This document shows positions 34,307-41,906 of a stretch of 51,370 bases of DNA, piece by piece. A program made the position numbers and the translations under genes. Position 1 is the first letter of the stretch; every line of letters begins with the position of its first letter. The stretch comes from Rhodospirillaceae bacterium (GTDB lineage Bacteria; Pseudomonadota; Alphaproteobacteria; Rhodospirillales; Casp-alpha2), in the NCBI GenBank assembly GCA_018698795.1, contig JABIPG010000044.1, positions 1 through 51,370 of the forward strand, written 5' to 3'. Under the pieces are notes generated by a model. That model did not search any database and was not told the DNA's origin. It saw only the letters and a program-made list of their open reading frames with translations.

Positions 34307-35182
34307 TCAGCGGTAGATCGCGATAAAGGCAACCGACGGCACCACGATGAATACCGCCATCACCACCCGGAGCGTCAGGCGTTCGCGCTTGAAGACGAAG
34401 ATGCTCAGCAACATGGCGAATATCGGCGACAAACCGATGATCGGCATGACAGCGGTGATCTCGCCACGCATCAGTCCGTTGTTCAGCGACATGATCGCGA
34501 TGGCGAATACCACCCCGGCAGCCGCAAACCAATACGTGCCACGCGCTTTCCAATCCACTCGCACGCGCTTCTCACCCCATCCCAATGCGATGTTGGTCAA
34601 AATCGCCGACACCGTGAAACCCACAAGCCCGGCAAAATAAGGGTTTGGAATATCCTCCATGCCGACCTTGGTCAGCACATGTGCGAGGGAGCGGATGATC
34701 GCAGCCCCCACCGGCAACGCGAGCGCCCACATGGGCCAATCGCGTTCCATTTTGAGATTGCCCAACGATAGCATCAACACGGCGGCAATAATGCCAAGCG
34801 TGCCCACGGCAATAGGAACCGTAAACGCTTCGCCGAGCCAAAAAATACCCAGCGCCGCGCCGAACAGCGGTGTTGTGGACCCCAGCGTACTCGAAAGCGT
34901 CGGACCTAAAAATCGCGTGCCAGCCACCGACAGGTTGGCCGATACCGATGGCCGGATGATGCCCGCCAGCACAAATATCAACACTGCCGGTTCCAGCCAT
35001 TGGCTTGAGACCAGGAAGAACGGCGACAAAATCCAATGAAACGCCGCGGCTGCCGTGATCGCAATTGCCGTGCCGCGCCGGGACGCCACATCGGCTAGGC
35101 CCATGTTTTGGCAATGCGCGCCGACGGCCATCAGAAAAGCCGCCGCCAATGCCAGTACGATCGGAAGATGGGCGGCGCTCAC
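34307..35182 (-). CDS. EamA/DMT-family transporter
   Basis: A 291-residue membrane protein with about ten helices in two EamA repeats. FLGPTLSSTLGSTTPLFGAA and ITAVMPIIGLSPIFAMLLSI are the conserved ends of each half. DMT proteins export or import amino acids, nucleotide sugars or related metabolites. Its start overlaps the nitronate monooxygenase stop (four bases), so they are co-translated. Being upstream of the catabolic cluster it may move the substrate, but orientation of transport cannot be read from sequence. Confidence 0.82.
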   Translation of the reverse strand: MSAAHLPIVLALAAAFLMAVGAHCQNMGLADVASRRGTAIAITAAAAFHWILSPFFLVSSQWLEPAVLIFVLAGIIRPSVSANLSVAGTRFLGPTLSSTLGSTTPLFGAALGIFWLGEAFTVPIAVGTLGIIAAVLMLSLGNLKMERDWPMWALALPVGAAIIRSLAHVLTKVGMEDIPNPYFAGLVGFTVSAILTNIALGWGEKRVRVDWKARGTYWFAAAGVVFAIAIMSLNNGLMRGEITAVMPIIGLSPIFAMLLSIFVFKRERLTLRVVMAVFIVVPSVAFIAIYR

Positions 35183-36138
35183 GCGCCTGAAGCCTCATAT
35201 TCCACTTTCAAGCGCGCCACCAGATCCGCCGTGGACGGCGCATCTGTGATGGTGCCGACACCTTGCCCTGCGCTCCAGATCACCGACCATGCCTGGGCCT
35301 TTTTATGCCCCGTCTGATAATCGCGATCGACCTTTTGACCCGGCAGCGCCAAATCGGCGGGGTCGAGCTCGGAGGCCAGAATGCTTTTCGTCAGATAGTT
35401 GGCCGGCAGACCGGAGAACTCCGGCGTATAGGTAATGTCCGACGCGCCCGATTCGATGATCATTTGCTTGTACTCAGGCGCCGCATTGGCCTCCTGAACC
35501 GCAATAAAGCGTGTGCCCAGATAGGCGAAGTCGGCGCCCAACGTGCGTGCCGCGCGCACCGCCTGGCCCGATGATATGGCACCGGACAAAATTAACGGCA
35601 TATCGAACTCGGCGCGGACTTCCGGCACCAAGGCGAACGGATTAAGGCTGCCAGCGTGGCCGCCAGCGCCGCCACACACCAAAATCAATCCATCAACGCC
35701 TGAAGAGGCTGCCTTGCGCGCATGGCGCATGTTAGTGACATCGTGGAACACCACGCCGCCGTAGCTGTGTACCTCCTTGGCGATATCGCCCGGCGCGCCG
35801 ACACTGGTGATCACCAGCGGCACGCGATGCTCGATCACCGTGGCCAGGTGCTGGTCGAGGTTTTCGTTGCTGCGGTGCACGATCAGATTGACGCCCAGGG
35901 GTGCCACGTATTGGCCTTGCGCACGGGCATGCTCGTTGCGTTCGGTGATTTCCGTGAGCCATCCGTCCAGGCCTTCGTCAGAACGATGCGCATTGGTGGC
36001 CGGGAAAGTGCCGATGACACCCGCCGTACATTGCGCCACCACAAGGTCAGGCACGGAGACGATGAACATCGGCGCGCCGATGACCGGCAAGGCCAATTCA
36101 CCGGGCAAGGTATCGAGGTTGAGTATTGGTTTTACCAA
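35179..36138 (-). CDS. Nitronate monooxygenase-family FMN protein
   Basis: A 319-residue TIM-barrel flavoprotein. The family pattern is visible: GAPMFIVSVPDLVVAQCTAG at the N-terminus, LVCGGAGGHAGSLN as the FMN phosphate region with the catalytic-type His, LSGAISSGQAVRAARTLGAD and YLGTRFIAVQEA. Members oxidise alkyl nitronates such as propionate-3-nitronate, or are annotated enoyl reductases. It is the first gene of the minus-strand run to 30531, overlapping the EamA gene. Start as given has no competing upstream ATG. Confidence 0.85.
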   Translation of the reverse strand: MVKPILNLDTLPGELALPVIGAPMFIVSVPDLVVAQCTAGVIGTFPATNAHRSDEGLDGWLTEITERNEHARAQGQYVAPLGVNLIVHRSNENLDQHLATVIEHRVPLVITSVGAPGDIAKEVHSYGGVVFHDVTNMRHARKAASSGVDGLILVCGGAGGHAGSLNPFALVPEVRAEFDMPLILSGAISSGQAVRAARTLGADFAYLGTRFIAVQEANAAPEYKQMIIESGASDITYTPEFSGLPANYLTKSILASELDPADLALPGQKVDRDYQTGHKKAQAWSVIWSAGQGVGTITDAPSTADLVARLKVEYEASGA

Positions 36139-36218
36139 GGTTGCGCCCCTATCGGTCAGTGAAAGTGGCGCACATTATGTCGCGGGTGGGGCGCGCGTGA
36201 AAGCCGCCAATTCGCAGA

Positions 36219-36246
36219 AATCAGTTTGCGGAAATCAGTTTGCGGA
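36219..36246. repeat. 14-bp tandem duplication spanning the mlaC stop codon
   Basis: Two exact adjacent copies of aatcagtttgcgga. The inner copy contains the final codons and stop of the MlaC-like gene (stop at 36235-36237 on the minus strand), so the last three codons and stop are repeated just downstream. Confidence 0.85.
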
Positions 36247-36861
36247 AAGCTGGGCGGTCTTCTTTTCCAATTCCACAATCAGGCCCGAGACCTGACCATC
36301 CTTTTGACGAATGATCGAGGTGAAGTCGGATGACAGCGTTTGCGTCATGGAAACGCCCTCAACCTTGACGTCGACGATCTTGAAAATAGTGCCGTTGGTG
36401 CCGACGATCCAATCCACACGGATCGGCTTTGCGCCGCCCTTGCGGCGGATTTCCGAAAAGACCGTAGTAATGGCCTTGTCTTCGATGCGGGTTTTTCGGA
36501 TATCCAGCGCCTCACCGGCATAGGTGGCGAAGCGATCCACATAAGTGACAACCATCAGCTCTTCGAACAGCTTCTGGTATTGCATGCGCTCTTCCGTGCT
36601 GGCGCGCCGCCAATACCGACCCAAAGCCCGCTTGCCGATGGAACGCACAGCGAAACTATCGTTGAACATGTTGCGGAAGCGATCGATGCGATCGCCACGC
36701 GGGGTGTCCGGATCGGTGAGCGAATCGATGGCGCGGTTGGCCAGCGAGCGGATGAAATCAGCTGATTGCTTATCGTGGCTATCGGCCAAAACCGACGGCG
36801 CCTGGGCGAGGCCCAGGAAAAACCCGAAAAAAACCATGATAATTAAACGGCGTGACATCAT
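36235..36861 (-). CDS. mlaC: MlaC-type periplasmic phospholipid-binding protein
   Basis: A 208-residue protein with a signal peptide (hydrophobic core about 5-21, cleavage near VLA-DS). The mature part follows the MlaC/Ttg2D pattern: RFRNMFNDSFAVRSIGKRAL, then YWRRASTEERMQYQKLFEEL, and late IFKIVDVKVEGVSMTQTL with VDVKVEG-S the most recognisable part. MlaC ferries phospholipids between the outer-membrane MlaA complex and the inner-membrane MlaFEDB transporter, keeping lipid asymmetry. It follows the MlaA gene by six bases, so one transcript. MlaFEDB is not in the window. Confidence 0.88.
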   Translation of the reverse strand: MMSRRLIIMVFFGFFLGLAQAPSVLADSHDKQSADFIRSLANRAIDSLTDPDTPRGDRIDRFRNMFNDSFAVRSIGKRALGRYWRRASTEERMQYQKLFEELMVVTYVDRFATYAGEALDIRKTRIEDKAITTVFSEIRRKGGAKPIRVDWIVGTNGTIFKIVDVKVEGVSMTQTLSSDFTSIIRQKDGQVSGLIVELEKKTAQLSAN

Positions 36862-36867
36862 CGTTGA

Positions 36868-37674
36868 CTATCTCCGTGACAACTCCAGCGGCGTGTCGAA
36901 CGATGGGGTTTGCGGTGTTTCACTCAGGTCCGGGACCGGCGCATTCGCCGACCCCCGACCATTGGAAATCTCATCGCTTCGACGCTGCCGGTACAAGCTA
37001 CGAATAGCTGCGTAGAAATCAAGCGAAGTCTTCTCTAAATCGTCAATGAATTCCAATAACCCGGCGCGCGCGTGAACCGAATGGGTGCCGGCTCGCGCCC
37101 ACACCAAGTGCTCGCGCTCCGTGTTGGTGGCCCATGTCCTGAACGGATCGGTCAGAAAATCAACGATCAAACCCACGCTATCGCGCGGATTGGACGGACC
37201 GAACAACGGCAACATTACGAAAGGGCCTTCCGGCACTCCCCATACCGCCAAGGTTTGGCCGAAATCCTCATCATGACCCTCCAGCCCCATGGCGCCCGCC
37301 ATATCCATGAACCCAAACCCGAGCGCCGTATTGATCCAAAACCGGTTGAACGTATTGACCGCGCGCCCAATCTCGCCCTGCAGCAGATCGTTGACCAAAA
37401 TCACCGGTGTGCGCAGGTGATCGAGCATGTTGCCAACGCCCTCGCGAACCCAAGCCGGCACGAGGCTGTTATAGGCCGTCGCGGCGGGTTTCAGGATCGA
37501 CCGGTCAATGCTTTGGTTAAAGGCGAATACAGCACGGTTGGCCGGTTCGACCGGATCGTTGATTTCGCGGTAATCCGACCAAGCGTCACGGTCGGTCGTT
37601 GACGGCGGCGTCGCGCACCCGCCAACACCAGCAACCAACAAACAGGTGAAAATCAGGGTCCGCAATGACTGCAT
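36868..37674 (-). CDS. mlaA: MlaA/VacJ-type outer-membrane lipoprotein
   Basis: A 268-residue lipoprotein. The ATG at 37674 begins a lipoprotein signal with the lipobox VGGC (VAGVGGC), so Cys 19 or so is the lipidated residue. The family core is clear: DPVEPANRAVFAFNQSIDR, LVPAWVREGVGNMLDHLRTP, INTALGFGFMDMA, and FGQTLAVWGVPEGPFVMLPL. MlaA removes mislocalised phospholipids from the outer leaflet of the outer membrane and hands them to MlaC. The C-terminal 45 residues are polar and probably disordered. Confidence 0.92.
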   Translation of the reverse strand: MQSLRTLIFTCLLVAGVGGCATPPSTTDRDAWSDYREINDPVEPANRAVFAFNQSIDRSILKPAATAYNSLVPAWVREGVGNMLDHLRTPVILVNDLLQGEIGRAVNTFNRFWINTALGFGFMDMAGAMGLEGHDEDFGQTLAVWGVPEGPFVMLPLFGPSNPRDSVGLIVDFLTDPFRTWATNTEREHLVWARAGTHSVHARAGLLEFIDDLEKTSLDFYAAIRSLYRQRRSDEISNGRGSANAPVPDLSETPQTPSFDTPLELSRR

Positions 37675-37824
37675 CTTAACGTCTCCAGGTGGGTGGCGGC
37701 TTTTTGCCGCATTCACGTTCTACTGTGCTCACCACTTTCGCCCGCCAATTTGCCCATTTTATGGTTAGCAACAGGTTAACCTTGAGGAGGCAGAGTACAA
37801 AACAACCCTCAGCTACATATAAAT

Positions 37825-37836
37825 ATATCTTGATAT
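37825..37836. promoter_or_regulatory. Candidate ArsR-type operator
   Basis: atatc-tt-gatat is a short perfect inverted repeat in an AT-rich promoter region 29 bases before the regulator gene. ArsR proteins often bind AT-rich 12-2-12-like inverted repeats and repress themselves, so autoregulation is plausible. Confidence 0.45.
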
Positions 37837-37864
37837 CTTTGTTTTATGAGATTATATCGTGTTT

Positions 37865-38839
37865 ATGGACACTTTATTGAATGCCCTTCGCGCCGCCGCC
37901 GAGCCCACCCGGCTCCGAATTCTTGCCCTTTGCCTGCACGGCGAACTGACGGTCAGCGAACTCATGAACATCCTGGGGCAAAGCCAGCCCCGGGTGTCAC
38001 GACACCTGAAACTATTGTCGGACGCCGGCCTACTGGAGCGCTTCCAAGAAGGCAGCTGGGTATTCCATCGCGCCGCCCATGACGGCCAAGGGCGCGATGT
38101 ATTGGTCGCACTGCAGGGTTTAATGCCGGCGGACGATATCACTTTGGCCCGCGACGCCGCGCTTTTGAAAGAAATCAAGCGCGACCGCGCCGCCCAGGCG
38201 GCTGCGTATTTTCGAACCAACGCCATCGCTTGGGATGAGGTCCGGTCCTTGCACGTGGACGATACCGAGGTTGAGAACACCATCCTCGACATGTTGCCTG
38301 AATATGGCATTGAGGCGCTGCTCGACGTCGGCACTGGCACTGGGCGCATGCTTGAATTACTCGCACCTCGCATTCAATCCGGTCTCGGCATTGATGCATC
38401 GCGCGATATGCTGGCCGTCGCACGCTCGCATCTCGACCACGGCGGCTTTCACCATTGCCAAGTGCGCCAGGCGGACATGTACCGCACACCACTCAGCGAC
38501 GCGGCATACGACGCCGCCCTGATCCATCAGGTTTTACATTTCGCCGATGACCCCGCTGCCGCCGTGGCGGAAACGGCGCGCACGATTCGACCCGGCGGCA
38601 TGATGCTGATCGTGGATTTCGCGCCTCATTCGCTTGAACAACTGCGCCGCGAGCACGAACACCGGCGGCTTGGCTTCTCTGATGGCGAAATTGCCGAATG
38701 GATGATCGAAGCCGGCCTGGAGCCGCAGCGCATCTCGCATTTGGATGGACCCAAGGGTAACAAGCAACTGACCGTCACGCTGTGGCTCGGTATCAAGCCT
38801 GAAACGACCCCTGTTTATCACCTGACCGCCGTCGCCTAA
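37865..38839 (+). CDS. ArsR-family regulator fused to SAM-dependent methyltransferase
   Basis: A 324-residue fusion. Residues about 5-85 are an ArsR winged helix (AAEPTRLRILALCLHGELTV, then GQSQPRVSRHLKLLSDAGLLE). Residues about 130-320 are a class I methyltransferase with SAM motif LLDVGTGTGRMLELLAP, acidic LGIDASRDML and VLHFADDPAAA. The ATG at 37865 is preferred over GTG 37859; neither has a Shine-Dalgarno sequence. The arrangement, with metF 11 bases downstream, is common in alphaproteobacteria and suggests control of methionine or one-carbon metabolism by SAM or SAH sensing, the methyltransferase part acting as sensor or enzyme. Confidence 0.87.
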   Translation: MDTLLNALRAAAEPTRLRILALCLHGELTVSELMNILGQSQPRVSRHLKLLSDAGLLERFQEGSWVFHRAAHDGQGRDVLVALQGLMPADDITLARDAALLKEIKRDRAAQAAAYFRTNAIAWDEVRSLHVDDTEVENTILDMLPEYGIEALLDVGTGTGRMLELLAPRIQSGLGIDASRDMLAVARSHLDHGGFHHCQVRQADMYRTPLSDAAYDAALIHQVLHFADDPAAAVAETARTIRPGGMMLIVDFAPHSLEQLRREHEHRRLGFSDGEIAEWMIEAGLEPQRISHLDGPKGNKQLTVTLWLGIKPETTPVYHLTAVA

Positions 38840-38850
38840 GGATCAGCCAC

Positions 38851-39819
38851 ATGGTTCGCCGCAAATACAAAACAAACAGTGCCATTGAGCTCATGAACGT
38901 CTCAAACCGGGGCCGCCCGGCGGGCATGGTGCCGGCCATCGCCGCGCCACTGCCGCATGATGTAGATGTGAGCTTCGAGTTTTTCCCACCGGCCGACCTT
39001 GCCGCCGAAGCGCAGTTTGCAGCCACGCTGCATAAACTTGAGCCCTTAGAGCCGGAATTCGTTTCGGTGACCTACGGCGCTGGCGGCACAACACAAGAGC
39101 GCACCTTGGAAACAGTAGCCAAAATCCGCCGCAACACGCGGCTCGAGCCCGCCGCCCACCTGACCTGCATCGGCGCAACCCGCGACCAAGTGGACGCCGT
39201 CGCGCGCCAAATATGGGATGCCGGCATCAATCGTATCGTGGCGCTTCGCGGCGATCCGCCCAAGGGCGCCAACCACTATACGCCCTTTCCCGGCGGATAC
39301 GCCTACGCCGCAGACTTGGTCGCCGGCCTGAAACGTATTGCCGATTTTAAAATCGCGGTGGCCTGTTATCCCGAAGTGCATCCTGAAGCCGCAAACGCCG
39401 ATGCGGATATCGACAACCTGAAACGCAAAGTCGACGCTGGGGCCAATATGGCCATCAGCCAGTACTTTTTCGATACCGATGTGTTTTTGCGATACCTGGA
39501 GCGCGTACGCGCCGCCGGCATTGCCATTCCGATCATCCCCGGCATCCTGCCGGTGACCAACTTCAAGCAGGTGGCGAAATTCTCGAAAATGTGCGGCACG
39601 CGGGTGCCGAATTGGATGGCCGAAGTGTTCGAAGGGTTGGACGATGACCCCGAAACCCGGCGTCTTGTCGCTGCCTCCATCGCCGCCGAGCAGTGTCGGA
39701 TTTTGCATGCCAATGGCGTCAGCCGCTTCCACCTTTACACCCTGAACCATTCGACGCTCGGCTACGCCATTTGCCACATGTTGGGCGTGCGCCCGCGCGC
39801 CATCGCCAAGGCGGCCTAA
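38851..39819 (+). CDS. metF: Methylenetetrahydrofolate reductase
   Basis: A 322-residue FAD enzyme that reduces 5,10-methylene-THF to 5-methyl-THF for methionine synthesis. Family signs are VSFEFFPPADLAAEAQFAAT, FVSVTYGAGGTTQERTLETV, HLTCIGATRDQVD, IVALRGDPPKG, GANMAISQYFFDTDVFLRYL, and the C-terminal HLYTLNHSTLGYAI. AAGGA precedes the ATG at 38851. The first 25 residues are less conserved, and later ATGs at 38893 or 38926 are possible. It follows the ArsR-methyltransferase by 11 bases, so they are co-transcribed. Confidence 0.93.
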   Translation: MVRRKYKTNSAIELMNVSNRGRPAGMVPAIAAPLPHDVDVSFEFFPPADLAAEAQFAATLHKLEPLEPEFVSVTYGAGGTTQERTLETVAKIRRNTRLEPAAHLTCIGATRDQVDAVARQIWDAGINRIVALRGDPPKGANHYTPFPGGYAYAADLVAGLKRIADFKIAVACYPEVHPEAANADADIDNLKRKVDAGANMAISQYFFDTDVFLRYLERVRAAGIAIPIIPGILPVTNFKQVAKFSKMCGTRVPNWMAEVFEGLDDDPETRRLVAASIAAEQCRILHANGVSRFHLYTLNHSTLGYAICHMLGVRPRAIAKAA

Positions 39820-39893
39820 ACCCCGCCAGAGCAACCCCTTAACGCCACCCAGGACGTCTAGCGGCGCTTGAACACATATGCTAGCGTACCACC

Positions 39894-40868
39894 ATGATGA
39901 CTCGTTCCTTATATGCATTATGTTTCGGCGCGTTGGCATGTGCGGCATGGATTGCCGGTCCTTCCGACGCCCTTGCTCAACAACCCAAATACTCGCAGTG
40001 GTCTGATCCAACCGCGCCCAAGCCCGAAGATCGCCTGCAAAGCTTTATCGACAAACTCAATAAAATGATCGATGAGGCAGAGAAGGCACGCGCCGCTGAT
40101 CCGAATTTCCTACGTGATCTGCGCGACCTCACAGGCGGTTTTGATCGACCTTGGCGCCGACAAGTCCTCAGCGACACCTTTGTCGACGGCGACTACACCA
40201 ACAATCCGGGCTGGACCGTCAGTACGGGCAAGTATTGGGTGGAGCGCGGTTGGGGTCTACGCAGCGCGGTCAAGCCGGGAACGGTGTCCGCTGGAAATAC
40301 CGCTACCGAGCCGAAAATGTCACCCGAGCAAAAAGCCGCGAAATTGTTCGGATCAATCCTCAACCAAGCGCTTGGTGGCGGCAACCAAGGTGGCCAGGCC
40401 AGTGGGCAAAATGGCGGGCAAAAAGGTACGGCGCAAGCGCCGGCAGCTGCCATCATCCATGTGCCAACGGCGATTTCCAACGCTTTTGCGCTTGAGTTGG
40501 ATATGAGTTCCTGGGCGGCGGAAGGCCAATTGCAAGTGGCGCTCTACCAGGGCCAATTCCAGGGCAAACAGAGCGCCGGGTACCGGCTGTCCTACCAGCC
40601 GGGCGGCGCGGTGGAACTGCATCGCGTATCGTCGCGCGGCACCAGCATTATTGACCGCGCAGCCAAGGCGACCCCGCTTGAAGACAAGAAAATCCATCGC
40701 CTGGTTTGGGAGCGCTATCCCGACGGGCGCATGAGCGTCAGCATTAATGGCAATGAGGTCGTGAAGACCTCGGACCGGGGGTTTCGTGATTCTTTTAGTG
40801 GTGTCGCGCTGATCAACGGCGGTGGCGATTATATTATTAAAAGCATCGCCGTTTCGGGAACCAACTAG
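39894..40868 (+). CDS. Secreted hypothetical protein with LamG-like C-terminal domain
   Basis: A 324-residue protein with a signal peptide (cleavage near ALA-QQ, residue 28). A helical segment (DRLQSFIDKLNKMIDEAEKA) is followed by a Gly/Gln-rich linker (about 155-180) and a C-terminal beta-rich region with FALELDMSSWAAEGQLQVAL, YRLSYQPGGAVELHRVS and KIHRLVWERYPDGRMSVSIN. The DTFVDGDYTNNPGWTVSTG opening of the beta part is typical of concanavalin A-like or LamG-like folds, often carbohydrate-binding. No partner gene. Function unknown. Confidence 0.65.
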   Translation: MMTRSLYALCFGALACAAWIAGPSDALAQQPKYSQWSDPTAPKPEDRLQSFIDKLNKMIDEAEKARAADPNFLRDLRDLTGGFDRPWRRQVLSDTFVDGDYTNNPGWTVSTGKYWVERGWGLRSAVKPGTVSAGNTATEPKMSPEQKAAKLFGSILNQALGGGNQGGQASGQNGGQKGTAQAPAAAIIHVPTAISNAFALELDMSSWAAEGQLQVALYQGQFQGKQSAGYRLSYQPGGAVELHRVSSRGTSIIDRAAKATPLEDKKIHRLVWERYPDGRMSVSINGNEVVKTSDRGFRDSFSGVALINGGGDYIIKSIAVSGTN

Positions 40869-40869
40869 G

Positions 40870-41151
40870 CTACTCGACCCGCCGATAAAAATCCGGGTCG
40901 AGCAAGACCTGCTCGGACAAGGTCCGGACGCGGTTGGTGTAGCCTTCGCGCACAACCTGAAAATGCGGAATCGCCGCCACGGGCGCGCCCTGGCCAGCGA
41001 CGATCCAAACTGTATTGGGATCGTCGGTCTTGACGAATCGGTCGCCGACATCGACGGTTTTTTTGTTTTTCTTGAACACCAAGGCTTGATCCTTTCGCCT
41101 CACGGCGCTGCGGTCTTTTCGGGAGCTGTTGTTAAGCCCTAATGACGGCAT
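40870..41151 (-). CDS. Small conserved hypothetical protein
   Basis: A 93-residue basic protein counted from the ATG at 41151; the frame extends to 41193 but a TATA-like promoter stretch overlaps that extension. The middle reads TVDVGDRFVKTDDPNTVWIV, then VREGYTNRVRTLSEQVLLDP. It has the look of a short beta-barrel, like small alphaproteobacterial proteins without assigned function. It converges on the secreted hypothetical gene, two bases apart. Confidence 0.55.
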   Translation of the reverse strand: MPSLGLNNSSRKDRSAVRRKDQALVFKKNKKTVDVGDRFVKTDDPNTVWIVAGQGAPVAAIPHFQVVREGYTNRVRTLSEQVLLDPDFYRRVE

Positions 41152-41211
41152 CTTCAAGGGTTGAAAGCATATAACCGTATATTTATGCATCACGAAGATG
41201 ACAACAAACTG

Positions 41212-41508
41212 TCAATCGAGCAAAGGCCAGTTGTTATCGATGATATCTTCTATTTTCCGGCGCTCGTCTTCGCGGCGTTCGAGGCTGCGTCGCTCAAGCG
41301 TACGGCGCTGATCGTCGCGGCGCTCACCCAGGCGGTGCTCGATACCGTCCCAGTCGATGGGGTTGCCAGAACCGCGCCTGTCACCATCACGCCGCTCACG
41401 GGCACGGCGCTCATCATCGCGTCGATCGTCGGCGCGACGCTCCGCCTCGCGGGCACGGCGTTCTTCCTCGGCAGAGAGGGTGTTATCGGGCGTTTCAGGA
41501 TCGGCCAT
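41212..41508 (-). CDS. Arg/Glu/Asp-rich charged repeat protein
   Basis: A 98-residue, extremely charged protein: irregular repeats of the form RR-x-D-D-E-R-R and ERR-x-x-ERR fill residues 15-85, predicting a long single alpha helix or disorder. Only the N-terminus (MADPETPDNTLS) and C-terminus (IIDNNWPLLD) are ordinary. The ATG at 41508 lacks a Shine-Dalgarno sequence; the frame also extends to 41586. The opposite strand is open here too, so coding direction is not certain, but the charged composition and ATG context favour minus. Function unknown. Confidence 0.45.
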   Translation of the reverse strand: MADPETPDNTLSAEEERRAREAERRADDRRDDERRARERRDGDRRGSGNPIDWDGIEHRLGERRDDQRRTLERRSLERREDERRKIEDIIDNNWPLLD

Positions 41509-41585
41509 AATCGGACAGTTTGGCCACCAAAAGGTAAAGACGCCGTTAGGATTTAAGCGGTTTCTCGGATGTCGCGGTAAATACA

Positions 41586-41613
41586 AAACCCCGCCAAAAA
41601 TCCGGCGGGGTTT
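41586..41613 (-). terminator. Rho-independent terminator of the minus-strand small transcript
   Basis: A ten-pair stem (aaaccccgcc/ggcggggttt) closes an eight-base loop and on the minus strand continues TTTTGTATTT. It could also work on the plus strand (tttct), but the only promoter seen nearby is minus-strand. Confidence 0.85.
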
Positions 41614-41662
41614 CTAACGGCGCTCTCGGCGCCGCCCGATCACATAGGACCGAGCTACATGT

Positions 41663-41704
41663 TTAAAAGGCCAATATGTCGATAGGTTGGTCAGGCGGAG
41701 TCAT
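41663..41704 (-). CDS. Candidate 13-residue micropeptide
   Basis: ATG followed by twelve codons and TAA encodes MTPPDQPIDILAF. A GGAGGAGGG ribosome binding site (41712-41720) stands seven bases before the ATG, far stronger than chance sequence would give. It lies inside the candidate small RNA, downstream of its folded 5' region. It has no run of a single amino acid that would mark a classical attenuation leader, though three Pro codons could stall ribosomes. Confidence 0.5.
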   Translation of the reverse strand: MTPPDQPIDILAF

Positions 41705-41802
41705 CTTTGTACCCTCCTCCACGTGTGCCTCGCATCGCCCCGGCTGAAATCCTCACGCCTTGAGAACGCTCAATCGCGGGGCACCTTTTTCCCAGTGACC
41801 GC

Positions 41803-41831
41803 AGTATAGCAAATTTGGCCGCCTTTTTCAC
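41803..41831 (-). promoter_or_regulatory. Sigma-70-like promoter of the small transcript
   Basis: On the minus strand TATACT (41803-41808) is a good -10 box; GTGAAA (41826-41831) is a four-of-six -35 match at exactly 17-bp spacing. Transcription would start near A at 41796. Confidence 0.6.
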
Positions 41832-41906
41832 TAGGAACAAAGCGCCCAAACGGTTCTGACTGTCCTATGTCTTGACCCAAGCTCGGGCTCGGCAATACTC
41901 GCGGTT

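Larger units (their letters stand above)
41586..41796 (-). ncRNA. Candidate structured small RNA / leader with a 13-codon ORF
   Basis: A roughly 210-nt minus-strand transcript is bounded by a good promoter and a Rho-independent terminator, with no long gene inside. The 5' part can fold into a three-way junction: an outer stem pairs 41778-41782 with 41737-41741, one arm pairs 41769-41773 with 41760-41764, and a second arm forms within 41742-41759. The closing strand can alternatively pair GTGCC with GGCAC, giving a competing fold. A small ORF with a strong ribosome binding site follows, then a GC hairpin (41618-41634) and the terminator. It does not resemble 6S, tmRNA, SRP RNA or a riboswitch class known to me. 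It could be a dual-function sRNA or a riboswitch-controlled micropeptide. Confidence 0.6.

Noticed and set aside
40873-40902. Terminator hairpin between the convergent genes at 40868/40870
   Set aside because: The 9-bp perfect stem lies within the last codons of the minus-strand gene and has no T run on either strand, so it may be coding coincidence.
41586-41796. 6S RNA, tmRNA or SRP RNA
   Set aside because: No closing helix with a central bubble, no tag peptide ending Ala-Ala, and no conserved SRP loop sequences are present.
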